Shown piece by piece: positions 18,819 through 19,133 of a stretch of DNA of 19,133 bases. Every line of letters starts with the position of its first letter. The first letter of the stretch is position 1. This DNA is from CABMGU01 sp035292785. GTDB lineage: Archaea; Nanobdellota; Nanobdellia; Woesearchaeales; ARS49. The DNA lies in contig DATDPK010000038.1 of NCBI GenBank assembly GCA_035292785.1, positions 1 through 19,133 on the forward strand. Reading direction: 5' to 3'. The translations under genes and the position numbers were made by a program. The notes under the pieces were generated by a model. The model was given only the letters and a program-made list of their open reading frames with translations. It was not told where the DNA came from and ran no database searches.

Positions 18819-19133
18819 AGGAATTTTGGATGATGGTGGGAATTTTGCTGGCTTTGGGAGTTCTTACCGGTTTTATGAATATGACTCCGACTTCTGCATT
18901 TATCATTAACCTTCCGCCAAAGTGGGATTTTGGAACTTCGGATTTTCTTGTTGACAACCAGCTTTCTTTGAGTCTTGACGAAGCTTTTTTTGACCCTGAT
19001 GGTGATAATTTGGCTTTTAGTGTTAAGCCCAACTCCGGCGTCCTCGCAGGAGTTTATGGTGATGATTTGATTGTTATCGTTGCTCCTAAGTCTGTAAACG
19101 AGATTGAGCTGATTGCAAGCGACGGCAAGCAGT
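18815..19133 (+). CDS. Partial secreted protein with cadherin-like domain, C-terminus beyond the window
   Basis: The frame opened by the ATG at 18815 runs without a stop for 106 codons to the window edge. An N-terminal hydrophobic helix (4-18) is followed by LTGFMNMTPTS (17-27), so the protein should be exported and anchored. The segment FFDPDGDNLAFSV (58-70) is typical of cadherin-like or immunoglobulin-like beta-sandwich domains in cell-surface proteins, where the acidic residues often bind calcium. The rest (VLAGVYGDDLIVIVAPK) fits the same fold. It overlaps the RNase P protein stop by 4 bp (ATGA), so it is probably cotranslated although the jobs are unrelated. The full length and number of domains are unknown. 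Confidence 0.7.
   Translation, partial: MKEFWMMVGILLALGVLTGFMNMTPTSAFIINLPPKWDFGTSDFLVDNQLSLSLDEAFFDPDGDNLAFSVKPNSGVLAGVYGDDLIVIVAPKSVNEIELIASDGKQ

Noticed and set aside
1..19133. CRISPR array, insertion sequence or attachment site
   Set aside because: No regularly spaced direct repeats, transposase or integrase frame, or long terminal inverted repeats were seen by eye.

Overview
The window reads as a stretch of a compact archaeal chromosome, most likely from a DPANN-type lineage (Woesearchaeota/Pacearchaeota-like; this placement is an inference from gene content, not from a tree). Archaeal markers are an archaeal-type cytidylate kinase, FtsZ, Sss1/SecE, Spt5 (NGN+KOW), uL11, archaeal Elp3, a Trm4-like m5C methyltransferase and RNase P protein 4. 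Most genes have an archaeal TATA box centred about 26-27 bp before the start codon, which implies leaderless mRNAs. Genes are tightly packed, with no gene-free stretch over about 140 bp. I saw no tRNA, rRNA, CRISPR array or insertion sequence. Two genes run off the window edges.

Layout. 1-2198: a partial hotdog-fold (MaoC-like) protein on the minus strand, cytidylate kinase, a convergent small cupin, and an SlyD/FKBP26-like prolyl isomerase. 2276-5282: ftsZ, secE, spt5 and rpl11, the conserved archaeal division/translocation/transcription/ribosome neighbourhood. It stops after uL11 (no L1-L10-L12), and several of its proteins carry unusual low-complexity extensions. 5322-8373: an accessory block of five envelope-type genes (a SpoIIM-like membrane protein, a single-pass protein with duplicated Cys modules, a four-TM protein, a His-rich soluble protein and a secreted ITGF protein). 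This is the most novel-looking part. 8407-11671: elp3, an NSUN-type m5C methyltransferase and a lipoprotein cyclophilin, coupled by 4-bp ATGA overlaps. 11704-13924 (minus): an M23-like protein, bacterial-type GAPDH and an ACT-domain regulator, each with its own promoter. 14060-17358: an unrecognised protein, a D-2-hydroxyacid dehydrogenase, a MauE/DoxX-like redox membrane protein (minus) and bacterial-type phosphoglycerate kinase. 17329-19133: a long coiled-coil protein (minus), then RNase P protein 4 and a partial secreted cadherin-like protein; the divergent pair appears to share one TATA box.

How the genes fit together. GAPDH, PGK and a D-lactate-dehydrogenase-like enzyme suggest lower glycolysis ending in NADH re-oxidation by fermentation. 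The information-processing genes are of archaeal type. The envelope block and the terminal secreted protein share a short TG motif on the outer face of the membrane. The plus strand looks G+T-rich whichever way a gene points, which suggests a replication-linked strand bias across the whole window.
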